A DNA stretch of 64,000 nucleotides from contig JAMXBB010000002.1 of assembly GCA_024138015.1 (NCBI GenBank), positions 15,541,280-15,605,279 of the forward strand, given 5' to 3'. The stretch comes from Lumnitzera littorea. Its lineage: Eukaryota; Streptophyta; Magnoliopsida; Myrtales; Combretaceae. Under the pieces are notes generated by a model that did no database searches, was not told the DNA's origin, and was given only the letters and a program-made list of their open reading frames with translations. This document shows positions 34,519 to 48,200 of the stretch, piece after piece; position 1 is the stretch's first letter; the number at the start of each line of letters is the position of its first letter. The position numbers and the translations under genes were made by a program.

Positions 34519-36055
34519 CAGTACATAATCATAGCCAAAGAAAACAAAAAAATGGTCTAATATTTTCTAAGATATACAAGAAAAAGAGGGCATAAATAAT
34601 TAAACATGGACAAATTAATGCATATTATATGAGCAATCCCAACATTGGGATAAACACAATTAAATTATTAATTAAAAAATAATAATAACAAAAACAAATT
34701 ATATAATTTCACATTTTTTTCTCTTTTTCTTTTCAATTTACAAAAAAGAATCTCACATATTGCATTTTAAAAGAAATTAATATTGATTCAATTTTTTAAA
34801 TGAAATAGCAATAATCAATGAAGTGGTAAGCCTACAATTCTCTTAATTAGAATATCTGCTATATCGAGTAATGTCTCCTTTACCCATAACACTTAATGAC
34901 CCCAATATGCAATGTTATGCCATTAATTCATTGCAATATTACTAGACCTTATAGTAGAAAATGTTATTAAAATAAGAACATTATTGCATTCTAATGCTCA
35001 AAAAATAGCAAATAACAATATAGCTAAGTCTATGAATAATATATTTGTCTTGACAAGAAATACCCAAGTATATATATATATATAAAATAACTAAAATGTA
35101 AAATTTCAATCTAGCTTGCAAGTGGATTTTTAGACATTATCCCATTATCTTAGAGGCCCAAATCTTGCTTGCTATATTGAACTTGTACATGCTAATAAAT
35201 TTTTAAAATAAGTTAAAGATTGATAGATAATTCATTTATTTGCAAAGGAAAATAGATTTATATTATATTACTTGTGATATTTCATGTATTATTTAACTTA
35301 GTTCCACTTATTTTTACCATGCAAGAGCTAAAATTTGAATTCTCCTAACATATAAAAAGCAAAGTTATTAGTAAATTTTTCCCATTCTATAAAGAAATTT
35401 TCAATTATTGTTATAGTGGCAAGAACTTACATCTAATGAATATGATATTAAAGGTAATTGATTGAGATGAATTATATCCATAGAGAAGTTATCTAAGAAA
35501 TCAACGTTCTTCTACAATGTCATAATTTTGAAGGAAATAACACAAAAAAATAAAATGTATAAATCAATATTAATATGTCTAAATATTGAGAATCGTTTGG
35601 TTAAGGAAAAATAACTTACTATAATATGATGAGATAACATATTAATTTTATATTGTTAAAGGAACTTGAAATTAAAAAAGAAAATTAAGCTTTTATTTAA
35701 AGATAACTATAAAAAATTTACAATGGACCTAATATAATATAAAGATAAGAATATTACATTACTACATATGTTAATGTTTGATTCTAATGCAACTTCATCC
35801 TAAGTATCCATAATTGTCTCAAGAGTAGTAGTAATAGATTTATGTAATTAAGATAAATTAATATCATAACAACGCTAGAAAGATATGCAATTACATGATA
35901 TGGCATAAGGAAAATAACAAGAAATGTTTAATTTTCATGCCAATGAACATATCATCTCTTCCATTTGGTCGCTTTTTATAAGGAACTTTTTTTTTTCCTC
36001 ATGGATGTGCTACCTTTAACTCTTGGTTTCATTTTTATTCCTTTTACTTTATTTC

Positions 36056-38065
36056 CTAAATTGATTTCTCTATAGCATATTCCTCCTTTAAGGTTGTTTT
36101 CAAGGGATAAGCCTTTATGCTTACCTCAATTTTTTGTATGATATTCTCATAACCATTGATGGCTATATTAAGATATTCATCTATCAAGGAATTTTTAGTT
36201 GCTAAATGAGTAAATAATCTACTTAATATTTTATAACATTTCCTAATGTTTGGCTTTGAACCATGCGATTCACTGAATATGTTCAAGCATAGACTTGGCC
36301 TTTCCATCTTTTGTCTATATCTTTAGAATGTAACTTTTAGGCACTTGTTTGATATTGTGAAACAATAAAATTTTTATAGCATGTGCGCATGAAATTCCCA
36401 AAAACTCATATTTGTTGCAACTGTAATCGACTTAAACATTATGCGAGTCAAAATAAATAGTATGGTGATGGGATCTTCTGGGAGGCTTAACTTTATATTT
36501 AATTACTGATCCAATCTCCTCAATGATATATACCTCTCAATCCCATGTCTGTAATAGCTCATCATGGAATATCTGACATATTACTAGAGTGTAGAATTCT
36601 TTACTTTAGTTGGTATGAAAGGACTACTTTGATTAGCTTTGAAGTTTGCTTTAAGCTCTTCATAACGTCTATCATCCATTAATCTTTCAAACTATTGAAA
36701 GAATCGTAGAAGATCGAAATTGTTGCTAATATACTTCTCAATATGATTATTCATGCTTTCACTTCTTTGAGTAGTATTCATGTTAACACAAAATGTTTGA
36801 TCATAAATTAGTGCCTATTTATCTCATATCTCAAATTATTTCTACAACCATGTATTTTCACAAAGATTATATTTTTTAAGCATCTCATGTCATACTTTAA
36901 TGAAATTCTCTTCAATATTGTACTCATATATACATGTACTAAAGTCTTTAGCAAATATACTAATTTTTTCAAATATATGACTTAGATGCTTTACTACATT
37001 TTGGTATATATGCTATACACATAAACCATGTCTTGTTTCTAACAAAACTTCTTTTAATGCTTTTGCCATTGCAAGAGCTTTATCGGTGTTTTTTTAAAAT
37101 AGAAATTACTTTAGCAAAAATTTCAAATAACCACTTGAATGTACCAATAGTCTCATCATATAATAAGGCTGCACCAAAAATAATTTTTTTTTTTTTTTTG
37201 TTGTGGTGGTTTATACTAATAAATAATGCAAATGGTATACCATCCTTATATTTTTTGTATGTCGTGTGAAAATTAATAACATCACCAGAATAATCAAAAT
37301 CAGTTTTCATTCTACCATTAGCTTATAAAATATTTGTAATGAGATTATCAACATCAACTTATATGACATAAGAAAAGTTTAAGTCCTTAGATTGTTTATT
37401 TTGCATATAATCCAATACTTCACTTGTTTCACTAATTCTCATATTTTTGGTTATTTTAGCTTGCAAATAATTATTATAATCTTTAGGAATGAATCCAAGA
37501 TTCTCACGCTCTCTTACCCTTCTCAGTATTATTTCGATGTTTGTTTTTGGTGCAATTCTAGAACTTTCAGCCAAGTCAGCTTCAATTTATTGTAAGCAAT
37601 TCAAAGTCCTATGTGATATTAGAAATATTATTTTTCAAGGAGATAAATGTAACCACTTGGAACTTGTCATTATTTTGCCTTTGTATTTTCATTTGTGCTA
37701 AGCAACAAAATCTTGTCACTAATCGATAATGTTTGATATTAGTTCTTCTTTTGTCATTTTCTCTCATGCATAAGTAACAAAAAATATGATCTATTTATTC
37801 ATCTTTGGAATCTTTATGTGCCTTATGTCTTTGAACTAAGCCCAACCTTTTTGACATATTGATTATAAAAATCACATGCTTTTTCCTCGGTCTCAAACGG
37901 TATATCCGTTTCTATGATGCTAGTGTGAGTATATGATTCTCCATCATTAATATTTTTGATGAGATCGACACTCAAATCATCATTGTTCTCTTTAAGTTCT
38001 TCAACGAAGTTAAGTTTTCTACATGTTGGATTTCCATATGAAGAAATATCATTTTTGACTTCCAT
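36056..38065 (-). pseudogene. FAR1-type MULE transposase, broken
   Basis: Read from 38065 downwards. The N-terminal part has the FAR1 DNA-binding start (IPFETEEKACDFYNQYVKKVGLS). Frameshifts and stops follow. A stretch at 37574-37359 (RERENLGFIPKDYNNYLQAK) precedes the MULE transposase core at 37310-37080 (DVINFHTTYKKYKDGIPFALFISINHH, FGAALLYDETIGTFKWLFE). Next come TDKALAMAKALKEV...TRHGLCV and TQRSESMNNHI, and then a SWIM zinc finger at 36428-36371 (CNKYEFLGISCAHAIK). The C-terminal helix region lies at 36307-36056. The residue that is normally the first catalytic Asp (F-D-TTY) is His here. At least four stops or frameshifts break the frame. Domesticated FAR1/FHY3 proteins share this architecture, but the flanking repeats show this one is a transposon gene. 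Confidence 0.9.
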
Positions 38066-38965
38066 GGACCTAAAAATTATATATATATATATATATAAAC
38101 ATTAAGAATTAAAAAGAAAGAATTTAATAACTTAATTCAATTATTAATCTATTCCATAGTATTTAATAGATAAATTTATTTCGAATTAAAACATATTGAT
38201 TAAATTTGGAATAGTCAGTGAAATATCCAGGAGAAAATGACAATGTAAAGAAATAAAAATAAAGTAATGAATTTTGAATATCTACATTATAAATGTTATT
38301 TTATCCATTTTTTTTCCTTTTCTTTTCCTATCACGATCCCATGCAATTCTATTCGTACACCTCACAATTTTTATTCACTAACAATATCCATTTCACTATC
38401 GTTCAACGTTTAAAATTCATCACGTGATTTTTATTTTTTTCCCTGTGACAATTCCTTACCATAATTGTTTTGTAGATATGAAAAACAAAAAGCACACTTC
38501 TTTAATCTTTTGTTTATAGCTAAAATATATATTTTAATCCGTAAAAGTATCTACTTGCAAGAATTGATGTAGCTTCATAATTGAATTCAAGTTTATTAAT
38601 CAAGTACACAAAATATTATCATTTACTATATAATAAAAAACAAATAGGAACAAGAAAAGAAAGAAAAAAAATTTGCCTTCATAAAAGAGCATTATGAAAG
38701 AATTAAAATATTAAATAAAAATATAATTTTCTAATATAATACATCACTAACCTAAAGTGTAATTAGTGGAGCCTTAAAATTTACGAGTCAATAAAAATTC
38801 TTTAAATTTTGTAAATTCTGTAAAAAACAAGGGGGTAAAAGTGCTAGGATTGTTCATGCAATATGTATTAATTTGTTTAGGTTTAATTATTTATGCCCTA
38901 TATTTCTTGTATATCTTGGAAAATATCATACAATATCTTTTTTTTTTTTTTTTACTTTAATAACG

Positions 38966-39230
38966 CATTGTTTTTTTGTTACTCATGGGTCTATATGTTG
39001 GGACTATATCATTCTAAATCTCCAAAAAATATCAAGCTTCAATCCATATCTTAACGTGGAAAACAACGTGCCTATCCAATCAAAATATATCTACATTAAT
39101 TGCCTTTATAACGTTTGCCGTTAGTGAATTCATTGGATAGTTAATACATAACCCGACTTTTTTGTGCTTGCAATTGATATGACACGTTGCATATTTTCAA
39201 TGGCTGAGATAACTATGGGACAGGGATGTT
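38966..39230 (-). repeat. MULE right terminal inverted repeat
   Basis: Partner of 34249-34518. The outermost 24 bases are identical apart from none visible, and divergence grows inward. Confidence 0.92.
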
Positions 39231-42200
39231 AGATCCTCTTAAAATACTTAAATTTGAATAGAAAACATGTTTGATTTGAGAAAAATAAGGAAAACAAGAA
39301 AATAAAACTTACTAATAGATTTGCAACACAACCTTGTTGAGGTCGTGTATCCCATTACCTTGTTTTTTTGTTTTTTTGTTTTTTATGCTCAATATGGTCA
39401 TGTCGAAGCCATATACCTCAACGTGCCCGGCCGTATTGATGGTTGTGTACTTCTCCGATCTTGTTTTTTCCACCGATTATGTCAATGACGTCCTTGAAAA
39501 TTACCTTGTTCCTTTTTTTTTTTTTAAATAACAAACTAATTACAACTAAATCTTCTTTTCACAAATTCTTCACAACTCGATGTATGTTTCATAATATCAA
39601 CCCAAAGTACTTTCCAAACTATAAACTTATCAGAAAACACAAGTGAAAAACAAGGATTAGTACTTACTTGTTTTTGAAATCTTTTGAATAAAATTTCAGT
39701 TTTATTGCACTTGCCCACACTACTTTCAATTTGAACACATTCCCAAATACATAAATGCATAACAACTCAATACACATACTAAAAGCATATATTAGCAAAT
39801 AACTCCCATAGAAAAATAAATTGTTAATGCTCTTCTTATCTAAAACAAGAGAGGAATCTAATTATATTATAATATATAATTTCAAAAGCACTTTCTTTTT
39901 TTATATTCTATCTTGTTATGATGGCATTTACTACAATTCAATCATATTTATTTCCTAATATATTTTACTTTTAATTTTCAGTATCTATTCTAAATTCAAT
40001 CAATTGCTTACACTATATTTCATTGATTCATATATTTCAATTCTTACTTATCATTTTTATTTATTATATATACATAAAAAACCAAGTTGTCTAGCCATTG
40101 TTCTCACATCTTCCTTTTTCTTTTTTTCTTTTTTTCCTTTGGTTCTTTTCCTTTTGTTCTCTTCTTTTTGAATATTTTTTCCCTTTTTCTAATTACTCAA
40201 ATGAGTACTAATGATTTGTTATTTTTCTTATCTATGGGGTAACTTTATATCATATCTTTGATGTTATTAGTGATTTGGATTAGCATTTACATTAAAATTA
40301 TTAGAATCGCTTTGTAATTGTTTCTTTTTTCTTCAAATTAATTTTTAAATGATATATGCAATTTTCTTTTCAAAAAAAGTTTGCTTGAATTTATATTTTA
40401 TCAGCTATGTATTGTTGTTAATGATTCACTTCCATTTGTTGTCATCATCATTTGAATTTACGAGAATTACTTTGAAGTTGGAATTCTTATAAGAATTGAA
40501 GTGTTAAATCGGGTGAGGAGTCAACTGTTCATTTTAGGTTTTTGAATTGATTAAATTTGGAGTAATTTAATTTAAAAAAGGAATCTTAGAGTTGTATGGG
40601 TTCGTTGGCTATTTAATAGTTGCATTCAAGTAAAATAAAGTAAATGTTTCAATTTTCTTTTCATTTTTCAATTTTTAACTTTCCCCTTTTTTGGGAATTT
40701 AAATATGTTAATAATATTTTTTCTTTGTAGGAAAACTACATAGCCTTTAGAAGAGTATGTTAGCCGATGAACTTTATATTTGATTTTGTGGGAGAGGAAT
40801 CATATAATAGACTAGTTGGCTAAATTGGTGTAACAACAAGAAGAAAAAAGCGAATTCTTTTGTGTTTACCTTGATCCAGATTTTAAAGTTGTTAGAGAAG
40901 ATTATGTATGTGATGTTGTATGTCAAGAGTTTGAAACTCAACCTAAAACGAAGCTCTAAGCTTCAATTATCATTTTGTAATACTTATTAATATTAGTATT
41001 GGTTTTAACCAAAAATAAAAATTATACCTCGTAATTCCTTTTCTTTTTTTTTTGAAGATTGTAAATTTATAAATTCAATGTATTTATTGTTAACTAATTT
41101 GTATGTTTTATATGTTTTAGTGTTTAGCTAAAATATCATTTAATTATTATAAAGGAATATGAATTGATCAATCATTTTATTGGATTTGAATTATGGGAGG
41201 AAAAAATTAATGATGAGAACCATTTGGTTTCCCTTCTCATATGGTGCAAATTTCTTTATTTCTTTTTTCATTTATCAATTGTATATTTTATTTCATAATT
41301 AATTGTAAATGATTCTATAATTTTTAGAAAATCAAAAGTCCATGAATGTGTAAAGAACTTTTTTTTTTTTTTTTATGTTTATCGTGATAAACATATATTG
41401 AAATGAAAAGTAAGTATATAAATAATTTAGAGCTATATTACTAATCATTACAAAAGAATGAATATACAAGAATAAAATTTATTTATCATTGATAATTTGA
41501 AATAGAAAGTTTTTATTACATCAAAAGGAAGGAATCTATTATAACTATTAAAATATATTGCATTAAAGATATATTAATGAAATAGTTGTAATGAATAAAA
41601 TCATAAAATATGAAACAAATTTATGTAATATTTTGCTAATGTACAAAAGTGTTAATCATGATATGATGGAATATAAGTAATCACTATTTAATAGAGATAT
41701 ACATTTTCTATGTAATATGTAGCATATAATACGTCTATTTTTTAGAACCTTTCACTAATTTAATTCATAAGCTACTTATAAATTTTACACTTATTTTTAT
41801 TTTTTTGGTTTAGGGTTTAATATGCCCAATTATCTAGGTTCTTAAGTCTTTTACTATTATTCTTGATTTGGGCTAAGTTCGAGTTTAGTTTCCTACATTG
41901 ATTTCTAAATTAGGTTTTAGTTTATTTTCTGAATACGGTTTTATACATGAACCTTAAAACTCATTTCGACCCCATAACGTGAATTAATCACATTATTTTT
42001 TTCGAGTCTCCTAAATATCATATTTGCCCTTAATCAATATGTTAATTCATTCGGTATACTTCTTATCTTACTTAACAACCAAATTTACCCATAATAAGAG
42101 AAAATTTTATATTTTTCTTATAATTACCTAAATTTAAGTCTCCTACCAGATTTTATATATTTTCCTATTATTAGTAAAATATCAATTTTTATTCTAATAT

Positions 42201-42885
42201 TTTCTATTTATTATATTTCCAATTTTCCATATTATGTATTATTATCTATTATGTATATAATACACATCTAATATCTCTATCACTCCAAATATTATCTACC
42301 AACATCGATTAATATCTCAAAATATCTAAATTTATCCCAAATCAGTTTTTATACTTAATTATCCTAATTTACAAAATTAAATTAGATTTTACTATTTTTC
42401 CTATTACTTATTTACTACATAATACCCTAATAATTATATCTAATATCTTAAATGTTATAAGTATCATACTTCATCAGATTTTAACATTCTAAAACATATA
42501 ATTATTCACTAAATTAATAATTAACCATTTAATTACTTAATTAACAAAAAATAACCCATTTTATGCATCATTTCAAGGCCTAAAAATTATCTAAAAATTT
42601 CAAAAATTCATTTTTCAAAAAGAGCTTCGTGGCACTATTCTATATCACCTAAGTAGTCTATACAAAAATTTTAAGTCCAAAACTACTCTCCTAAGTCTAT
42701 TTATTTCTAAACCGAACAAAACTCGAGTTTGTACGGTTTCTTAAGGACAGTATAATTTTAGACACAAGATCATCAAACTAAATTTTTTTCCTAAATCTAC
42801 ATACCATAAAACACCATAATAATAAATTTCATAATTTTCTAAATAAAATTAATAATATAAAACTTGATCTGGAAAAATCCATAAG
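39231..42885. other. AT-rich intergenic DNA
   Basis: No supported gene, RNA gene or element. The 41800-42880 part has the A/T-rich, punctuated look of old LTR sequence and loosely recalls 22500-22900, but no boundary can be drawn. Confidence 0.5.
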
Positions 42886-45385
42886 CGATATCTAACATAT
42901 GGTAGTAAAACTTGGCCTGGAAAAAGTGTATGATAGAATGAGTAGAACTTTATCCATTATGCCTCCATAGTTTAGGATTTCCTGATAGCTGGTTGAAACT
43001 TATAAGCTCCTGCTTAAATACATCTCAATTCCAAATCCTTTTTAATGGAGCTATGATGGATCCATTTATGGCAAGTAAAGGGTTAAGACAAGGAAACCTT
43101 TATCTCTGTACTTGTTCATTTTGGCTATGGAAATGCTAAATAGAGTTATCCATTTTAAAGTGGTGGATGGCAATTGGAAACCTTTGAGGATGTGGGGCAC
43201 AAGTATTAACCTCTCCCATTTGTTTTTTGCGGATGACCTTTTGCTCGTGGGTGAATCTTGAGTGGAAAATGCCGTTCAAGTGAAAGAAACCATGGATTTT
43301 TTTTGCAAATTGCTAGGACGGTAAGTCAACTATGAGAAATCATGTATCATTTTCTCGTATGACCTGGAAGATCAGCAAAGTAGGAAATTGCTGATATTTT
43401 TGGTATTTGTCTAAATGCGAACCTCGGAAAATACCTTAGCATTCCAGTGAAAGAAGATGGGAAACTTAAATCATCAGATCTTAGCTTCATTCTTGATAAG
43501 CTAAGAGTGAAATTATCTGGATGGAAAGTCCAATTGCTTAGTATGGTTAGGAGAAGACTACTGGTTGCGACATCTATGGAGAACATAGTTAATGATTATT
43601 CGCAGGTGATTCCCTTGCCTAAGAAATTTACAAAGAAAGTAGAGAGTATTCATCATGATTTTCTTTGGGGATCAGCAGAGCATAGGAGGAAGATCCATTA
43701 GGTTAGTTGGTTGAAAGTGAAAGAGGCCAAAGAACAAGAGGGACTTGAAATGATGGATTTGCACAGAAGGAATGCAGCAAATCTCTTAAAGATAGTTTGG
43801 CACCTGAAAAAGAAGAAGATCCTATGGATCGAGCTCTTTAAGCATAAGTATAAATTCATTGCGCCTAGTAGAAGATTAAAATTGGGTTCTCATCTTCATA
43901 AGAACATATATAAGTTAACAAACTGGTTAAAGGAACATGTTCACATGAAGGTGAAAAATGGAGAAAATACCAAGTTTTGGAAAGATATCTGGAGCGAGAG
44001 TGACAGTGTGAATAGCTGGTTGTATGGGCCTTTGACAAAGCAATGCAATAGCATGCTTTTGTGTTAAGCTTGGAGCAATCAGCTAGGGTGGAATGAAGAG
44101 GCCATAGGATATCCGTTGGATGGGGAAATCAGAGTTAGCTTAGGGAGTCTTATCCTGGACACTAACACTAATTCCCTAGACTGCTATAAATGACCATCTG
44201 TAGTTGACGAGGAACTTACAGCAAAGTCAACTTACATGCAATTGGGTAAGAGAATTGAGGAAGAATCAGGGATAGGGGATTGGAGTTACATTTGGAAAGT
44301 TCCTTGCCCTTTGAATATACATAATTTAATTTGGTGATTTTGTCATCATGGCCTTATCAGAAAAGATAACCTATTGCATAGAGGAATCCATCTTGATCAG
44401 CTCTGCCCAATTGGTAATTTGGAGAATGAATCTATGGAACACGTCTTTGTCCAATGTCCTTTGATTATAAGAATTTGGGAAAGCTTGGGATTTTCCACAC
44501 CAAGGGGGCAATGGATTTTTGATGATTTTATCCAATGGATTAAGTGATGGTGTAGGAAATTTAAGAAAAAAATGGAACTCCTTGAAAACTCCGAGGGAAG
44601 TGCTTGTCAATTTTGCTCTGAAAAAGATTTGGAAGGAATGAAATAACAAAGTGTTTAGGACGTCCCAAAGTAACTTGATTAACCCACCTAGTATCTGGAA
44701 GGAAGCAAGTGAGTGGTGGTGCATTTTTCGTAAAGATAAATTGCAGGATTCAAACACCAAAATATTTCTACAACCTTTGAGGATTGGATACAGATTAATA
44801 GCGATTGAGCAATAACTGAAGACATGAAGACAACAAGACCAAGAGTGTCATGTAGGGACTTTCAAGTAATTGTCTTAGAAGGGGGCCTACAAATCCTGGG
44901 GGAAATTATCCCCTCTTGAAGTAGAATTGCAAGCTTTTAGAGAAGGGTTGCTATTAGCTTAAAAACTAGGGGAAAGGAAAATATTGTCTGAAACTAATTC
45001 TTAACATTTGGTCTTTTGGCTATAGAAGCCAGATGTAAATCTGGATATCTGTCACTCTGCTCTTGCTGAATGTAAACATCTGCCAACTTCTTTTGCTTAT
45101 GTTGCTATCCACAGGGTTGATAAGAGGATGAATGCTGCAGCTGATAGACTTGCAAAAAAAGCTTGAAGAAGAAGACTGATTTTGTTTTTGTTGACTTTGT
45201 GCCTATGTTTTTGTTGAACTGTTCACTTTTGTTCTTTAGACTTAGTTTTAGATTTCCATGTTGGTACGCCTTTAGGCATAGTATTGGAAGGGGATGCCCT
45301 TCTTCTAGTGTGTAAGACTTATGCTTTTGCTTTTATGACATCTATTGACCTTATTAGGAAAAAAAAAAAAAAAAAACAAAAAAAG
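42886..45385 (+). mobile_element. 5'-truncated LINE (non-LTR retrotransposon) with poly(A)
   Basis: Begins inside reverse transcriptase (KLGLEKVYDRM). Motifs follow in order: GFPDSWLKLISSCL, SKGLRQGNPLS, SHLFFADDLLLVGES (the FADD catalytic box), and the thumb region (SIPVKEDGKLKSSDL type). Then come IHHDFLWGS, a zf-RVT domain near 44330-44550 (LIRKDNLLHRG...ENESMEHVFVQCPLIIRIW) and an RNase H-like tail ending RMNAAADRLAKKA at about 45165. Many stops and frameshifts are present, and the first RT catalytic Asp (LDLEKAYD type) has become Gly. A poly(A) of about 24 bases lies at 45359-45384. Endonuclease and ORF1 are missing, typical of 5' truncation. No target duplication was identified. Confidence 0.92.
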
Positions 45386-47520
45386 GTATGGATCAACCAA
45401 ATGATTTTATGACATTGTTAAAATTCCGTAATAAGGAAAAGTAATCTATTTATTGTTGAATGTTGATTGTCTTTAAATGCTTATTACCATTAATATTGAT
45501 TTGCTTAGTATTACCACAATCATAATTATTTAACGAAGAAAAAACGTACTAATTGCCGTTAGATGTTTAATGTTATTAATGTTGATAATCTTTTTTTAAG
45601 CATATCAACATAATTTGTCATGTATAAATCATGATAATTAATAATTCATTTGCTACAACAATAATAACTACTGCATGGTAATTTGTTTAAATGCATAGTA
45701 TTTTGTTTTTCTTTAAATAATTTCTCAATACATTTTATCCCTTTTATAAAACCCATTCTATTCAAAATTTGTTTATTTGCATAAACAATTTGTCATGTAT
45801 AAATATGTGATGTGTAATATTTAATATAATTTTGATGTACGTTTTATGTAATATAATATAATATCATATAATAATTATTCAAACTTTTTTGATAATATAC
45901 AAAACATTATAATATATTTATATTTGTTATTTAAAAAGATTATAATCACCATTGAAACTATTATTTGTTTATTGAGTGGACCCTTCAATGTATCTTCATT
46001 ACTAAGTGAATCAAATATTTTAATGGATAGTATTTTTAGATAATATATAAGACATTTGTTATTTTCAAAAATAAGAAATTCATAATATAATTCAAATTTT
46101 TATCCATACATAACATGGACTCATAACTAGTTATTACCTAAAAAGGATGAATTATGTGTGAACTACACAAGACTTCGCCAAGGAAAACCCTCAAAAACAT
46201 CTATTACCTTGGTTTTGGAGGCTTGGTTGAGAAAAAAATAGCAAAAACTATCAAAAGTGGGGTTTGAAACATGAGGAGAGGAAAGAAAAAGAAAAGAGAG
46301 AAGAATGTAACACTAAAAAAGGGACAGGGGATTTTGGTTTGAATAAAATTACCAAGATACCATTGCTTGTAAAAGATGTGTTAGGATTTAATTTATGGGT
46401 ATCACAAAATATTTATTAAATACACGAATGTTGATTGTTGTCTACGGTCCATGTGGTCCACTACTTCCAAACATATGTCCTTCGTCATACAAATGAACAT
46501 TCATAAAGTTGGTAAACTTAACCTTAATTTATTCATTTGGCTCTAGTCGTGATTCATGCATTTAGCTAAATTAATTGAGATACCAACCATAAAAGTAATT
46601 GATACATGTACAAATTCATACGGTATACTTATATGAAAAACATTCGTGGTCATATGGCAAAATAAACTCTAACAATTGGACTATTCTGCCCCATCCATAT
46701 GATCACTTACTTTCGTTCGATAATATTTCCCCCCCTGTTGTTTCCTCTTAGTGGGACATAACTTGTAAGACAAGTCAATTCATCGAAAACCTCCTTAATC
46801 TAGTGTTGATAATTTTTTTTGTTTCTGCCACTAGATTCGGTAATCTTATTTGAAAAGTTCTTCAAGATAAGCTAGAATTTTTTATTAAAATTCTACTAAT
46901 TCTTCTATAATTCAAGTAAAACATTTAAATCTCTTATAATTGCTAAAATCCAACCAAGTTTTACAAGTTTTAAGGAGGTTATTTAAGTCATATATGTTTG
47001 TATGGGCTTACATAATAAGTCTTCTATATTATAGTCGTAAATCATCAGAGATACTGACGAAGAAATTTAGTTAGTGTGAAAACTTGAAAATGATTCACTT
47101 TATTCATCACTTAAAAATATAAAACTTAATTGAATCTTGACATGGTTAAGATTGTTTTATTTTTATAGTATTAATATTGGTATTTTAATTGAATGAAACA
47201 TACTTAATCATTCCATCTGAGAATTTAGAATGTATAATAGTTGATAAAAGAAAAAAAAAACGGAAAAAGGAATTTCGTTAGGACTTACTTAAAATATAAA
47301 ATACTTAATTGATATTTGACGCAAGTGTAGTGGACTTCTTATTCAAATTTTCTGAAATTTCACCTGAAAAATTATTACCTTAGACCAATTATTATTCATA
47401 AAATGATTATTAATTTCCCCCCTGATTTTCTTTTTATTAGCTATCTTTGGTAGAGGAGAATTCGTATTCAAATTCATTTTATATTGTTTTGCTTGCCCTT
47501 ATCCCATTTCTTTAAATGGG
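45386..47520. other. AT-rich intergenic DNA
   Basis: No gene, domain or RNA recognised. Scattered short A/T runs only. Confidence 0.5.
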
Positions 47521-47534
47521 GTTTTCTTATGGGG

Positions 47535-47639
47535 AAACCCTAACCCTAGGTCCCTAACGGTGAAAACCGGGGGGTGGGGGTGTGGGTTGCGGGTGGCGGG
47601 GCGGGATTGTGGGGTGGTGTGGTGGTGGGGTGTGTGGGG
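47535..47639 (+). other. Telo-box plus G-quadruplex-prone island
   Basis: AAACCCTAACCCTAG at 47535-47549 (two telomere-type CCCTAA units, a motif common near plant promoters). It is followed at 47569-47639 by nine or so G-runs of 3-6 bases separated by 1-7 bases, which satisfies the G3+ quadruplex pattern several times over. It is isolated in AT-rich DNA and strongly strand-asymmetric. No gene is attached with confidence. Confidence 0.8.
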
Positions 47640-47869
47640 AACAATGAAAGAAAAAGCAGACACAAATCTGAGATTCTAATTTTCAGGGGTGTACAAGTCT
47701 TCTAGACGACAAGGTCCGCTCCTTCGTTCATCTTTCCTTCAAAGATAAACATCGAAAAGTGGTACGTACCTTATCTTTCTCAAACAAACCGCTTTTTCGG
47801 GATGCACTTTTGTATTTTTGGTCCTTCATTTTCCACCACCAATACCCGCCGAATCCAATTCTATAGTAC

Positions 47870-48200
47870 ACCTTAAATTAAATCCTTGCAATCCAAGAGG
47901 AAAAACTATTCTCTGAATAATTTTTTTCTCGTGTGACTATAGAATAAATCTTACTGGACTGTATACAGAAATAAAATTCTACATGATATGGATAGATCGA
48001 AAAAATATAAAATAATTGGATAATAATACTAAGTATGTTGACAAAAAAAAAAAAAAAAAGAAAAACCTAAGTATGGTACATGTTAAATCAAATCCTTAAA
48101 ATCGAAAAACTGGCTATTTCCTCAATAACAATTACTTGTGTGTGATTATGGAATAAATCTTATTGGACTGCACACTTAGTCATAGAAATAAAATCCAAAT
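47870..48200 (+). repeat. Diverged tandem duplication, ~195-bp period
   Basis: AAATTAAATCCTTGCAATC...CTCGTGTGACTATAGAATAAATCTTACTGGACTG recurs as AAATCAAATCCTTAAAATC...TTGTGTGTGATTATGGAATAAATCTTATTGGACTG. Non-coding. Confidence 0.75.

Larger units (their letters stand above)
34249..39230 (-). mobile_element. Mutator-like element (MULE) with FAR1-type transposase
   Basis: Terminal inverted repeats of about 265 bp begin AACATCCCTGTCCCATAGTT at both outer ends (34249 onward, and 39230 backward). They enclose a 4982-bp element with a decayed FAR1/MULE transposase on the minus strand. Long inverted repeats plus a MULE transposase define a Mutator-like element. The 9-11 bp target duplication normally made by these elements is not visible (GAAGTGCCC on the left, AGATCCTCT on the right). 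It lies directly at the end of the Tat-like 3' LTR. Confidence 0.92.

Noticed and set aside
34249..39230. A domesticated FAR1/FHY3 host gene
   Set aside because: The protein resembles FAR1, but terminal inverted repeats enclose it tightly and the frame is broken in several places, so it is a dead transposon.
47690..47765. A possible exon (acceptor-like TTTTCAG before, GTACGT after; DDKVRSFVHLSFKDKHRK in one frame)
   Set aside because: No recognised family, no partner exons found and the splice signals are weak. It may be chance.
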